From assembly GCA_020427985.1 (NCBI GenBank), contig JAGQNR010000002.1, forward strand, positions 77,241-140,631: DNA of 63,391 bases. Direction: 5' to 3'. This document shows, piece by piece, positions 35,307-43,750 of this stretch. The notes beneath the pieces were generated by a model, which saw only the letters and a program-made list of their open reading frames with translations, made no database searches and was not told the DNA's origin. Position 1 is the stretch's first letter. Every line of letters starts with the position of its first letter. A program made the translations under genes and the position numbers. The DNA comes from Candidatus Saccharimonadota bacterium. Lineage in GTDB: Bacteria > Patescibacteriota > Saccharimonadia > Saccharimonadales > UBA4665.

Positions 35307-36005
35307 ATGTACAACAAAGTCCCCGACCAACCTTCTTCGCACCAGCGACCGTTGGGCTACCGCGGCGAATGGGAACTAACAACTGCCCCTACTGCGTGGC
35401 AAAAGCTCGCACGTGTATCTGGTGGTTGGGTCACTCCCGCCAATCTAATCAGTCTTGGTAGTAGTGCTTTGTTTTGCAAAGGACTTATAGACTTTTCACA
35501 GGGTAATTATTTGCCGGCAGCTGCTGCCATTGGTGTTAGTCGGGTCGGCGATATTCTAGATGGAGTTGTTGCCGCCAAAACCAAGACTCGAGGCGAAATT
35601 GGAGCACTCTTAGACAGCGCTGGTGATAAGCTTATGGCTATTGGTGGCATAACTGCTGCCAGCCTCTATATTGACCACCCGTTGGGTTACGGATTTGCCG
35701 GTCTAACCGCACTGCAACAGGGACGAATTGCCCTTGAAAACATTGAAATAAAACGTCTCGGTGGCGACCCAACCCCAAATAAAGCTGGCAAACTAAGCAT
35801 GTTTGCGCTATCGTTGGCCTATTTGTCGCCTATTGCAGGGGCTGCCCTGCAGCAAGCTGGCCACACAACTGCCGAAACAGGCAGTTATGCTCTAGGGGTC
35901 ACTGCGGCAATTGGGTCGCTGGTGCTATCTCGGCGGGCATTACATGACTATCAAGTCGAGTCTCAAGCCTTGCATTTGACTACTCCTATTGACGAAGCAA
36001 ATTAG
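35307..36005 (+). CDS. CDP-alcohol phosphatidyltransferase-like protein
   Basis: About 232 residues with several membrane helices. The signature DxxDGxxAR(x8)GxxxDxxxD is present as D82-ILD-G86-VVA, then A90 instead of Arg, and G99, D103, D107. Enzymes of this family join CDP-diacylglycerol or a similar donor to an alcohol such as glycerol phosphate or inositol to make phospholipids. The Arg-to-Ala change and the unusual context leave the substrate open. TATACT at 35294-35299, 7 nt before the ATG, selects this start over the ATG at 35256. Confidence 0.75.
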   Translation: MYNKVPDQPSSHQRPLGYRGEWELTTAPTAWQKLARVSGGWVTPANLISLGSSALFCKGLIDFSQGNYLPAAAAIGVSRVGDILDGVVAAKTKTRGEIGALLDSAGDKLMAIGGITAASLYIDHPLGYGFAGLTALQQGRIALENIEIKRLGGDPTPNKAGKLSMFALSLAYLSPIAGAALQQAGHTTAETGSYALGVTAAIGSLVLSRRALHDYQVESQALHLTTPIDEAN

Positions 36006-36014
36006 GCAACGATA

Positions 36015-36761
36015 CTAGCGTACGTAGTACACCACCCGGACTGATAGGTTGTATTCGTTCTCGCCTGCCTGAATTCCTATCGAAGCTGGCTCGACAGTTG
36101 CACTCATCAGTGCAGATTTATCGTTATACATGGGCATAAGACCCCCATTGTCGTTTTCTTCGACACTTTTGACCTTGCCAAGCTTTAGGTCGAGGTCGCC
36201 GGCCTGTTGGGCTGCCTTGCGACGAGCATCGGCAATTGCCTCGGTACGAGCCTTGGCAGCCAGTTCTTTTTGCTTGGTTTTACTAAACTGAGCCTGCGGC
36301 GAAACTTGGCCAGTTGGCGTCGTGCTTATTAAATAGTCTTGAACCTTTTGCGCCATATCGCGGGTGTGCGCAGCCACAGTCAGGCTAAGACTAAAGATAT
36401 GTTGATTGGTTTCGGTATTAAAAAAGTAATAGTCCCGGTAGCTGCTAGCGTTTGATTTAATGTCTTTGTCAGTTACGCCGAGCTTTTTAAGCCCCGCCAC
36501 TACCTCGTTACTTTTGGCGGTAAGTTCTGTCAGGCCTGTTGGCTTATCGCTTGTGCGAAATTCATATGACGGATAAAATAGGTACTCATCTGGCTCGGCT
36601 TTGAGCGTGCTATTGCCCGTTACGCTGATCGTCCTGTCGCTACTACTAGCCGCCTGCCAAGGTTGCCACATAGCCAACATGCCAATTATCACGAGACCGA
36701 GCAGGCCCACCAACCACCATAGATTGAAACTAATATTCACGCGTTGTGTCTGCTTTGCCAT
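36015..36761 (-). CDS. SIMPL-domain (DUF541) membrane protein
   Basis: A 248-residue protein with an N-terminal membrane anchor (LWWLVGLLGLVIIGMLAMW) and an extracytoplasmic SIMPL domain: ISVTGNSTLKAEPDEYLF, LTELTAKSNEVVAGLKKLGV, and the ARTEAIADARRKAAQQAGDL helix. SIMPL proteins form oligomers in the envelope; their activity is poorly known. GGAGGG stands before the ATG. It converges on the CDP-alcohol transferase gene. Confidence 0.85.
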   Translation of the reverse strand: MAKQTQRVNISFNLWWLVGLLGLVIIGMLAMWQPWQAASSSDRTISVTGNSTLKAEPDEYLFYPSYEFRTSDKPTGLTELTAKSNEVVAGLKKLGVTDKDIKSNASSYRDYYFFNTETNQHIFSLSLTVAAHTRDMAQKVQDYLISTTPTGQVSPQAQFSKTKQKELAAKARTEAIADARRKAAQQAGDLDLKLGKVKSVEENDNGGLMPMYNDKSALMSATVEPASIGIQAGENEYNLSVRVVYYVR

Positions 36762-36813
36762 ATTCCCTCCTGTAGGCTTATTTTACTCCATTGGTTATAC
36801 GTATGGCTATTAT

Positions 36814-36842
36814 TTGACATATGTTTATTTATTTGCTATAAT
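36814..36842 (+). promoter_or_regulatory. Consensus promoter, leaderless
   Basis: TTGACA at 36814-36819 and TATAAT at 36837-36842 with a 17-nt spacer and an upstream TGC, a near-perfect housekeeping promoter. The ATG of the following gene begins 8 nt after the -10, so the transcript should start at or within a base or two of the start codon. Confidence 0.85.
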
Positions 36843-36850
36843 ATAGAAAT

Positions 36851-37903
36851 ATGGTTCCCGGGTTTTATGTCGAACAAGAACTGCCAAGTCTTATCGAACA
36901 ACTCACCGATCGACAAGTGGGTACTCCTACACACATAACAGATCCTATGGCAGCAGCTCTCGAAGCTGGCTTTGGTGTACGCGCAGAGCAAGTTGCCAAA
37001 AAATTAACCAATCAATTTGCAAATACAGAGTTATTTGCGCCAGCCGCTGCGCCCACCAACAAAGATATACTAACTACCCTCGGGAGATTGACCGATGTAG
37101 CAGCGGAGTCATACCAAGTTGCCTTTGGCGCAACGTTGCTACTAGGCAGCATGGCCACTACATATCAGCCTCAAGCTGAACCAAAAGGCAGGCTTTCGCG
37201 CAGTGCCAGTGCGTGCGCAGCTGTGGCACAAGAAGTGCTTCGCAACAACCACTCACCTTACGAAGAGCTTACTCAAGCCTTACTTTCAAAAAATCTCTCA
37301 CCCGATCAGCACAGAGCAGTGTGTGATGATTTCAGTTCCTTACTTTTCGACGTAGTTGAGGCTATCAAACAAACAAAACTACGACAACCGCTTGGGCAAA
37401 CTGTCGCCGAAACGACACCAGCCGTGCCCACACTCGATGTGCAGGAAATTTTGTCGTCAGAACGCGTTAGTAGCGCCCTCCCCTGGATACGCGAGGCTTT
37501 ATCTGATGACAACTTGCCTATTGCCGAGCTGCTCTATGACCACGGTGAACCTATTGCCTGGACTATCGACGTTTCTCCGCTCAACGACGTTACGCGAGAA
37601 ATTACTGAAGAAGCACTCGGGAACAATACCGCAGACGCACAAAGGTTTCGAGAGGTGGGATTTATGCGGATGATTCGTGGTGGCCTAAGGGCAAATACAG
37701 CCAGAACCGACGTAGTGTATCACAAAAATATTGGCTCCAACCACAAACTCCTTCGCGCTTACTACGCCAAAATTGGTTCGAGCGGTGCCCTCCCCATACT
37801 CCTCCATCTTGGCACCTCTCGCACAAAAGAAAATCAGGCCCGGCTTTTGACCATTATCAATAATGATGGCGCCACCGTGCGCAAGCACGATATAGGCTCA
37901 TAG
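36851..37903 (+). CDS. Hypothetical protein, 350 aa
   Basis: No family recognised. The protein is soluble and mostly helical, without signal peptide. Residues about 70-190 are helical (SLLFDVVEAIKQTKLRQ), and the C-terminal third is a mixed domain with YDHGEPIAWTIDVSPLN and LLRAYYAKIGSSGALPILLHLG that could bind a small molecule or nucleic acid. It has a consensus promoter and a leaderless start. Being strongly expressed from a perfect -35/-10 suggests a real function. Confidence 0.6.
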   Translation: MVPGFYVEQELPSLIEQLTDRQVGTPTHITDPMAAALEAGFGVRAEQVAKKLTNQFANTELFAPAAAPTNKDILTTLGRLTDVAAESYQVAFGATLLLGSMATTYQPQAEPKGRLSRSASACAAVAQEVLRNNHSPYEELTQALLSKNLSPDQHRAVCDDFSSLLFDVVEAIKQTKLRQPLGQTVAETTPAVPTLDVQEILSSERVSSALPWIREALSDDNLPIAELLYDHGEPIAWTIDVSPLNDVTREITEEALGNNTADAQRFREVGFMRMIRGGLRANTARTDVVYHKNIGSNHKLLRAYYAKIGSSGALPILLHLGTSRTKENQARLLTIINNDGATVRKHDIGS

Positions 37904-37910
37904 AGTATCG

Positions 37911-38369
37911 CTAGCGAATCTCGGCGACAGTGTAGGTTGTATTGCCAGTTGGCCGGGTGATTTCGACCTCTTCGCCCTGCTTTTTGCCCAGCAGTGCCTG
38001 ACCGATTGGTGATTCGTCAGAAATTTTTTGAGCCAGCGGGTCGGCCTCGATAGTACCAACTACCTGTAGTACCAGTTCTTTGCCCTTAGAGTCCTTAAGG
38101 GTAACTGTCGAACCAAGCCCGACTGCCTTGCTTTTTGGCGCAGCGATAATCTGAACATTGGCCAAAATATGCTTGATTTCATCCATACGGCCTTCGATGC
38201 GCTCTTGGTCTTGCCGAGCCGACTGATACTCGGCGTTTTCGCTCAAATCACCCATTTCGCGGGCAGTTTTAATAGCGTTGGCAGTTTCGAGCCGCTTTTT
38301 CTGTAGTTCAGCCAACTCTTTTTCAAACTCAACAACGCCTTCTTTGGTCAAATGAAATTTTTTTACCAT
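37911..38369 (-). CDS. greA: Transcription elongation factor GreA
   Basis: A 152-residue GreA: N-terminal coiled coil with the acidic tip MGDLSENAEYQSARQDQ and a C-terminal FKBP-like domain (VTLKDSKGKELVLQVVGTIEAD, GQALLGKKQGEEVEITRP). It rescues backtracked RNA polymerase by stimulating transcript cleavage. AAAGGAG is 6 nt before the ATG. Confidence 0.95.
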   Translation of the reverse strand: MVKKFHLTKEGVVEFEKELAELQKKRLETANAIKTAREMGDLSENAEYQSARQDQERIEGRMDEIKHILANVQIIAAPKSKAVGLGSTVTLKDSKGKELVLQVVGTIEADPLAQKISDESPIGQALLGKKQGEEVEITRPTGNTTYTVAEIR

Positions 38370-38474
38370 ACTCTACTCCTTTGCTTTGGCATATACTGCC
38401 GGGAATTGCTAGCTCTGCTCTGTATTCTAGGGTGGTTCCCTCCACCTAGTCACAGGTACTATAACGAGTGCGGA

Positions 38475-39722
38475 CTATTTGGTCAACTGCATTTGCAAGT
38501 CTGCGAGCGACAACAGCGTAGCGTCTTGACTTGTTCTATTTTTGTACTCAAATACACTTGTCTCGATAGTTTTAGCACTTACCACTACGCGGTGTGGCAT
38601 ACCTAGCAAGTCGGCATCGGCAAATTTTTCGCCCGGACGCCTGTCGCTATCATCGTACAGTACCGTTATACCTTGCGCCAGCAGTGTGTCATACAGTGAT
38701 TGTGCTGCCTGCGTTACTGCCGGGCTCGTACCAATTTGTACCAGGTAGACCTGGAACGGTGTAATTGCACTTGGCCAAACCAGTCCTCGTTCGTCGGCAA
38801 ATTTTTCGGCTACAACGCCCATTACTCTGGTAATGCCGATACCGTAACTCCCAATGTGGAGTGACTGCTGTTTCCCACTGTCATCGGTGTAGTACAGCCC
38901 CATTTCGTCGGTTTTTTGAGTACCAAAATTAAAGATATTGCCAACTTCGGCAGTTTTGACCCTTTCGAGCTCCTCACGGGCTATGCCAAGCTCCTTAATG
39001 GCATCGTCGATAACTTCTTCGTTAATAGCAATGTTTTTGCCGCGATGCAGATAAATAACGTCCTCGCCGGCATCGCAAATAGTCTGAAATTCATGGCTAA
39101 ATTTGGTAAATGCTCCCCCACTCGCAAAAGTCACATAAGTGTCGTCGCTAATGCCAAGCCGCGCATAAACGCGCTTGTAGGCCTCAATGGTTTGAGTATA
39201 GTAATTATCGAGGTCGTCTTTGGAAGCATGAAAACTATACATATCCTTCATTACAAATTCGCGTCCACGCATAATACCGCTCTTGGCACGCAGCTCGTTG
39301 CGCATTTTGGTCTGGAATTGGTACAGACTAATAGGTAGATCTTTGTAGCTATGTACGTACTGTTTAAGCATTTCAACGATTGGTTCTTCATGGCTCCAGC
39401 CCAAGCCAACCTCAGTGCCATCTTGAAGCTTCGTTTTAAACCAAACATCCACTACCTTTTCGTCCCACCGACCGGTAGGCTCCCAGACCGCTTTGTTTTG
39501 CAGGCTGGTCATAATAAGCTCGTTACTGCCGATGGCGTTCATTTCCTCGCGGACAACGCGCTTGATGTTTTCGACCACCATAAGCCCAAGCGGCAGATAG
39601 GCATACGCACCGGCCATTTCTTTGTACACATAGCCCGCCCGAATCAGTAGCTGTGCGTTTAGGGCAACCTCGTCGGCGGGGGCGTTTTTGAGTGTTTTGG
39701 TAAATAATTGCGATGTTTTCAC
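38475..39722 (-). CDS. proS: Proline--tRNA ligase, short form without editing domain
   Basis: A 415-residue class II synthetase: GYVYKEMAGAYAYLPLGLMVVENI at the start, motif 2 (MRNELRAKSGIMRGREFVMKDMYSF), motif 3 (GIGITRVMGVVAEKF) and a C-terminal anticodon-binding domain. Typical bacterial ProRS has about 570 residues because of an inserted editing domain; that insertion is missing. Start is GTG, with AAAAGGAG upstream. It follows rseP in the direction of the old frr-rseP-proS order, separated by the CPBP gene. Confidence 0.92.
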   Translation of the reverse strand: MKTSQLFTKTLKNAPADEVALNAQLLIRAGYVYKEMAGAYAYLPLGLMVVENIKRVVREEMNAIGSNELIMTSLQNKAVWEPTGRWDEKVVDVWFKTKLQDGTEVGLGWSHEEPIVEMLKQYVHSYKDLPISLYQFQTKMRNELRAKSGIMRGREFVMKDMYSFHASKDDLDNYYTQTIEAYKRVYARLGISDDTYVTFASGGAFTKFSHEFQTICDAGEDVIYLHRGKNIAINEEVIDDAIKELGIAREELERVKTAEVGNIFNFGTQKTDEMGLYYTDDSGKQQSLHIGSYGIGITRVMGVVAEKFADERGLVWPSAITPFQVYLVQIGTSPAVTQAAQSLYDTLLAQGITVLYDDSDRRPGEKFADADLLGMPHRVVVSAKTIETSVFEYKNRTSQDATLLSLADLQMQLTK

Positions 39723-39868
39723 CTGGAGTAGCTCCTTTTACAGATATGATTTTTACTTCATTTTGTTAGACAACAGCAGTAGTACCGCCGGGGCGGAAGT
39801 AAAGTCGGCAAAAGTTTACAAACTGTTTTCATAGGGATGATTGTACCCTATCACCGCCGTCAGAGCTA

Positions 39869-40678
39869 CTACGTAATCAGAAAAAGCAGGGTAAACGCCA
39901 AGGCGTTTTTGATGGCGTGAATCAAAATAGCCGGCCAGATACTTGTAGACTTTTCGCGTACAAAACACAGAACAATCGAGAGAATAAAAGTGTCGATAGC
40001 TGCTATCCACAGCAGCGGTGCTCCGCTGCCGAACTGCAAGTGACCAAGTGCAAACAGAATACTGGTGATGATTGTTGCATAAAAAAACCGTAATCTTTGC
40101 CGGAGGGCACTATATATAAAGCCTCGGAACAATAACTCTTCGGTGAGTGGCGGCAAAAGTACTAAACTGGCAAAAGTGAACAGCAACTGCATATTCGTTT
40201 TGGCAGATTCAAAACCAATTTGCTGCTTCTGCTCCAAATTTATGCTCGGTACAAAGGCCTGTATAAGCCCGGCTATGACTAGATAGCTTACAAAATACAC
40301 AGCAAAACCAGCGAGCGCATAACCAGCATAACGACGTTTAGGGGTATCTAGTCCAATGCTCTGCCAAGACAGTTTGCGACTGCGTAGCGCCAGCCAAATT
40401 GCACCAATGGTGAGTAGCTCGGCGCATACTATATACCCAAATTGTGCTGATACCGACGATTCTAGCCAGACCTGAGCCGAGTGCGCATGCAATCCTTTTG
40501 CAAAAGCCACGCCAACCAAAACAATTGCTGCAACTATTTGTGCAAGCACAAAGGCGCTCAGACCATAAACCGTTGCAACCAGTGGCCACCAACGAGCCCG
40601 TTTTGTTCGGCGCGCTTCAATACTAGGGCCGCCCTCTTTGTCGAGTGTAGTACTAGAAAAATCGGCGGACATCAACAA
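39869..40678 (-). CDS. CPBP/Rce1-like intramembrane protease
   Basis: About 269 residues with roughly eight hydrophobic helices. CPBP motifs are EELLFRGF (motif 1), LGHLQF (motif 2) and HAIKN (motif 3), which carry the glutamate and histidines of Rce1-type intramembrane peptidases. The N-terminus overlaps the end of rseP by 26 nt; ATGs at 40678 and 40672 are both possible. Two intramembrane proteases side by side suggest a shared role in membrane-protein turnover. Confidence 0.85.
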   Translation of the reverse strand: MLMSADFSSTTLDKEGGPSIEARRTKRARWWPLVATVYGLSAFVLAQIVAAIVLVGVAFAKGLHAHSAQVWLESSVSAQFGYIVCAELLTIGAIWLALRSRKLSWQSIGLDTPKRRYAGYALAGFAVYFVSYLVIAGLIQAFVPSINLEQKQQIGFESAKTNMQLLFTFASLVLLPPLTEELLFRGFIYSALRQRLRFFYATIITSILFALGHLQFGSGAPLLWIAAIDTFILSIVLCFVREKSTSIWPAILIHAIKNALAFTLLFLIT

Positions 40679-41828
40679 TAGTAATAAGCACTATAAGCCC
40701 TAGTAGCAGCAGAAAGCTGGCACCAACAATTTTTTCTTCCATGTCGGGAGTAAGTCGCTTGGCTTTGGTAAGCCGGCTGGCCAGCATAAGGTACAGCCGG
40801 CCGCCATCGAGTGCCGGTATAGGCAGCACATTCATAATAGCGAGCGTCAGCGAAATAATGGCGATAATGAACAGCAAGAACGGCATGCCAAGTGTGCCCA
40901 TTTCTTTGAGCACCATAAATATGCCAACTGGGCCCGAAACCTGGCTACTGGCTTCGGTTTGAGCATTTTGCCGAGCAGCTGTATTGCCAGTGACTGCCCC
41001 AGCGATGATACCGCCCAAGCCTTGCACCGCATTCCACAGCCCGGCGAGCGTCATTTTGGTCATTTGAACGGTTAGCCCAACCGCTACGATTGGCGCTGAC
41101 CATGTAGAGCGCTGTAATGAGTATTCAAACGGCACAATACCGAGGTATCCCTTGGGCTCACTGGTCTTACGACTTGCCTCAACCGTTGCCGCACTGAGAA
41201 GCGTGATTTTGGCGGCCTTTGAGTCGCCCTGGCGGTTGTACCGCACAGTTACTGTTTGACCAGCAAATTGCTTAGTCGCCTGACTAAGTGGCGTATCGCC
41301 TATGGTGACGGTCTTTTGCCCATTTGAGATGGTTTTTAGGTCGTCGAGCCGCTGTAGCCCGGCTTTAGCAGCCGGCGAGCCAGGCTCAACAAGCCCAGCT
41401 AACGCGCTGCGGTGAATAACTTTGGTGTCACTCTTAACGGTGAACTGATTGTTGATAAGCGCTGGAATGTTGGGCATACCAGTCCAGGCCAGCACCGTAA
41501 ATAAACCAAGAGCGGTCACGAGATTGAGCGCCACGCCCGCCAGCATAATTTTGGCCTTGGCCCGGTCAGTCGCCGCACCAAAACTACCTTTGGCAGTGTC
41601 GCTGTCGTGCTCTCCCTTGAGTTTAACGAAGCCGCCAAGTGGCAGCAAGTTAACACTAAAGTCCCAGCCGCCTTTCATACGCTTCTTCCAAAGGCGTGGC
41701 GGGAAAAATACGCCAAATTCCTCGGGTTTTACCCCATTGCGTTTGGCTACCCAAAAGTGCCCGAGCTCATGGATGATAACCAGGCTCAAAAACAGCACTA
41801 TTCCCAAAATAAGCATAAATGTCCCCAT
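40653..41828 (-). CDS. rseP: Site-2 intramembrane metalloprotease RseP
   Basis: A 391-residue S2P protease. The zinc motif HELGH is at residues 20-24 in the first membrane helix, the second metal ligand in NVLPIPALDGGRLYLML near residue 340. A PDZ domain lies between (AGLVEPGSPAAKAGLQRLDDLK). It cleaves transmembrane segments such as anti-sigma factors or signal peptides. TATACT at 41837-41842 stands 8 nt before the ATG. Confidence 0.93.
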   Translation of the reverse strand: MGTFMLILGIVLFLSLVIIHELGHFWVAKRNGVKPEEFGVFFPPRLWKKRMKGGWDFSVNLLPLGGFVKLKGEHDSDTAKGSFGAATDRAKAKIMLAGVALNLVTALGLFTVLAWTGMPNIPALINNQFTVKSDTKVIHRSALAGLVEPGSPAAKAGLQRLDDLKTISNGQKTVTIGDTPLSQATKQFAGQTVTVRYNRQGDSKAAKITLLSAATVEASRKTSEPKGYLGIVPFEYSLQRSTWSAPIVAVGLTVQMTKMTLAGLWNAVQGLGGIIAGAVTGNTAARQNAQTEASSQVSGPVGIFMVLKEMGTLGMPFLLFIIAIISLTLAIMNVLPIPALDGGRLYLMLASRLTKAKRLTPDMEEKIVGASFLLLLGLIVLITIVDVRRFF

Positions 41829-41895
41829 TACTTACTAGTATATAGGGCAATGGACGAACGACAAAGGGTAAAATCTCGCATTTATATTTTTTCTT

Positions 41896-41912
41896 GAGAG
41901 AGCAGAGTTACA
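41896..41912 (+). repeat. Terminal inverted repeat, left end of four-helix-bundle cassette
   Basis: GAGAGAGCAGAGTTAC here matches, inverted, GTTACTCTGCTCTCT at 42260-42274 (one mismatch over 15 bases). The two copies bracket the frameshifted four-helix-bundle gene. Confidence 0.6.
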
Positions 41913-41919
41913 GCTTCAA

Positions 41920-42259
41920 TTATGCTATAAATGCATGTAGCATGCGTTGAACCTCGTCATTAAGTGCAAGTGCCGGCTGTACATCGATATCTTTGTATAC
42001 CTTATTCGTAATGATGAGCTGTGTTTCTGGCTCTGCAGCAGAACCAAGCGCAATTCCTAAAAATTGTTTAAGTTCTTTCTTGTCGTTACGTCTATACCCT
42101 CGGCAATATTGGAAGGGATTGAAACCGCAGCTCTTTTCATCTGGGAGCAGATTCCGTACAGCTCAGACTGGGCAACCTTGAGCAAATATCGTAAATGGCT
42201 ATCGACAGCTCCACACCCCGTTGCCATACGGTCAATTCCTTAAAGCTCGCAAACTTCGC
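41920..42259 (-). pseudogene. Frameshifted four-helix-bundle (S23/IVP) protein gene
   Basis: Three frames, read in order, give a complete S23-family protein. Frame 1: KFASFKELTVWQRGVEL and on to SRLPS. Frame 2, after about 42166: ELYGICSQMKRAAVSIPSNI then AEG. Frame 3, after about 42096: YRRNDKKELKQFLGIALGSA and on to MLHAFIA and TAA at 41920. Each switch equals loss of one base. The motif AAVSIPSNIAEG followed by an FLxIALGSxxExETQL helix is diagnostic of proteins encoded in 23S rRNA intervening sequences and related cassettes. No start codon remains, and inverted AGAGCAGAG repeats flank it. Confidence 0.8.
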
Positions 42260-42297
42260 GTTACTCTGCTCTCTGCTCTCAAAACTCTGCTCTTATT
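42260..42297 (+). repeat. Terminal inverted repeat and AGAGCAGAG tandem, right end of cassette
   Basis: GTTACTCTGCTCTCT is the inverted partner of the element at 41896-41912, followed by further CTCTGCTCT units ending next to the frr stop codon (three AGAGCAGAG units on the minus strand). Confidence 0.6.
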
Positions 42298-42299
42298 TG

Positions 42300-42863
42300 C
42301 TAAACCTTCATAATATCGGCTTCTTTAGCCTTGCTGGCCGACTCGATATCGCTGCGGACCTTTTGCATAGCATCGTCTATTTGTGCTACTAGTCGCTTGG
42401 CATCATCCTCACCGATGGATTTGTCCTTCTTGGCGCCATCGACAGCGCCCATAGCATCATGACGGACGTTCCGTAGCGCAATCATGGCGTCCTCTTGCTT
42501 GACCCCAAGTTGTTTGACGAGCTCACGGCGTCGCTCCTCGGTGAGGGCTGGGATGGGCACACGCACGACACGGCCGTCATCTGATGGGTTGAGCCCCAGG
42601 CTAGGATTATCACGAATAGCGCTGGCAATTGCCTGCAGGTTGCTTGGGTCAAAGGGCGTGATTTGGAGCAGCTGTGCCTCTGGAGCCACAACATTGGCCA
42701 CTTGGTTGAGTGGCGTCGGCGTGCCGTAGGCCTCAACCATAACACCATCGAGCATAGCGGCACTGGCCCGTCCAGTGCGCAGCGTTTTTAGCTGGTCGTG
42801 ATAGTGCTCGAGAGCCTGAGCAAACTTGCGCTTGGCGTCTTCGACGGCCTGTTGTGGTGTCAT
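42300..42863 (-). CDS. frr: Ribosome recycling factor
   Basis: A 187-residue RRF: DAKRKFAQALEHYHDQLKTLRTGRAS, the beta domain VEAYGTPTPLNQVANV and the long C-terminal helix pair with PALTEERRRELVKQLG and RNVRHDA. With EF-G it splits the post-termination ribosome. AAGGAG lies before the ATG. pyrH, which normally precedes frr, is missing between it and tsf. Confidence 0.95.
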   Translation of the reverse strand: MTPQQAVEDAKRKFAQALEHYHDQLKTLRTGRASAAMLDGVMVEAYGTPTPLNQVANVVAPEAQLLQITPFDPSNLQAIASAIRDNPSLGLNPSDDGRVVRVPIPALTEERRRELVKQLGVKQEDAMIALRNVRHDAMGAVDGAKKDKSIGEDDAKRLVAQIDDAMQKVRSDIESASKAKEADIMKV

Positions 42864-43055
42864 GGTGGTGGGTACTCCTTGAATTAGTATGCACTTAGTA
42901 TAGCAAAGCTATACTGTTCAGAATCATATTCATAACCAAATCCAAATCCTTTGGTTGAGCTGTCTATCGATGCACGGGCATAGCAAGCGGAGTACAAGCA
43001 TAAGCAAAACAGACCGCCTAGTTGCGGTCTGTTTTTGCGCATCAGTAGACAAGGC

Positions 43056-43655
43056 TTAGCTCGCGACTTCACCAAGGGCGATGCGGCTAAAGCGTCGCAC
43101 CACAATGTTTTCACCAAGCTTGGCAATGTGCTCTTTGACGTAGTCACCGACAGTCTGGTCGGGATTTTTGATGTACGGTTGGTCCATCAGGCAGCGCTCA
43201 GCAAAGTACTTGCCTAGCTGACCTTCGACAATCTTATCAGCCATGTCGGCTGGCTTGCCCTTGAGAGCATCGCTGGCTAGGAGCTCCTGCTTTTTAGCGT
43301 CGCGCTCAGCAGCTGGGATGTCTTCGGCCGAAACATACACGGGGCTGCTCGCAGCGATGTGCATGGCCAAGTCTTTGACGAGGTCGGTGAATATTTCGTT
43401 ACGTGCGACAAAGTCAGTCTCGCTATTTACCTCAACCACTACACCAATGCGGCTATCATGGTTGTAAGTACCAACAATGCCTGCGCGAGCTTCGCGCTCA
43501 CCACGCTTTTCGGCCTTGGTCAGGCCCTTTTGACGCATTTCTTTAAGAGCGGCGTCAAAGTCGCCATCGGCTGCCTCAAGAGCTTGCTTGGCATCGGTCA
43601 TACCAACACCAGTCAGCTCGCGTAGGCGCTTAATTTCTTCTATTGTTACTGCCAT
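43056..43655 (-). CDS. tsf: Elongation factor Ts
   Basis: A 199-residue EF-Ts with the N-terminal UBA-like domain (TIEEIKRLRELTGVGMTDAKQALE), the core AGIVGTYNHDSRIGVVVEVNSETDFV and the C-terminal part QPYIKNPDQTVGDYV. It exchanges GDP for GTP on EF-Tu. The length suits the short Gram-positive/cyanobacterial form with one core subdomain. AAAGGA stands 9 nt before the ATG. Confidence 0.95.
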   Translation of the reverse strand: MAVTIEEIKRLRELTGVGMTDAKQALEAADGDFDAALKEMRQKGLTKAEKRGEREARAGIVGTYNHDSRIGVVVEVNSETDFVARNEIFTDLVKDLAMHIAASSPVYVSAEDIPAAERDAKKQELLASDALKGKPADMADKIVEGQLGKYFAERCLMDQPYIKNPDQTVGDYVKEHIAKLGENIVVRRFSRIALGEVAS

Positions 43656-43688
43656 AGGTCGTTCCTTTCGTCACTTAGTTATGAGTCT

Positions 43689-43750
43689 ATAGAGCAGAGA
43701 GCAGAGTTTTTAGGTCAACTGAAGTCTCTGTTCTGACGGCTCTGCTCTAT
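43689..43750 (-). repeat. Palindromic AGAGCAGAG element between rpsB and tsf
   Basis: ATAGAGCAGAG (43689-43699) and CTCTGCTCTAT (43740-43750) are perfect inverted 11-mers around 40 nt, with a second AGAGCAGAG inside. The outer arm overlaps the rpsB stop codon. It may fold in the rpsB-tsf transcript as an attenuator, and it belongs to the intergenic repeat family seen elsewhere. Confidence 0.6.
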
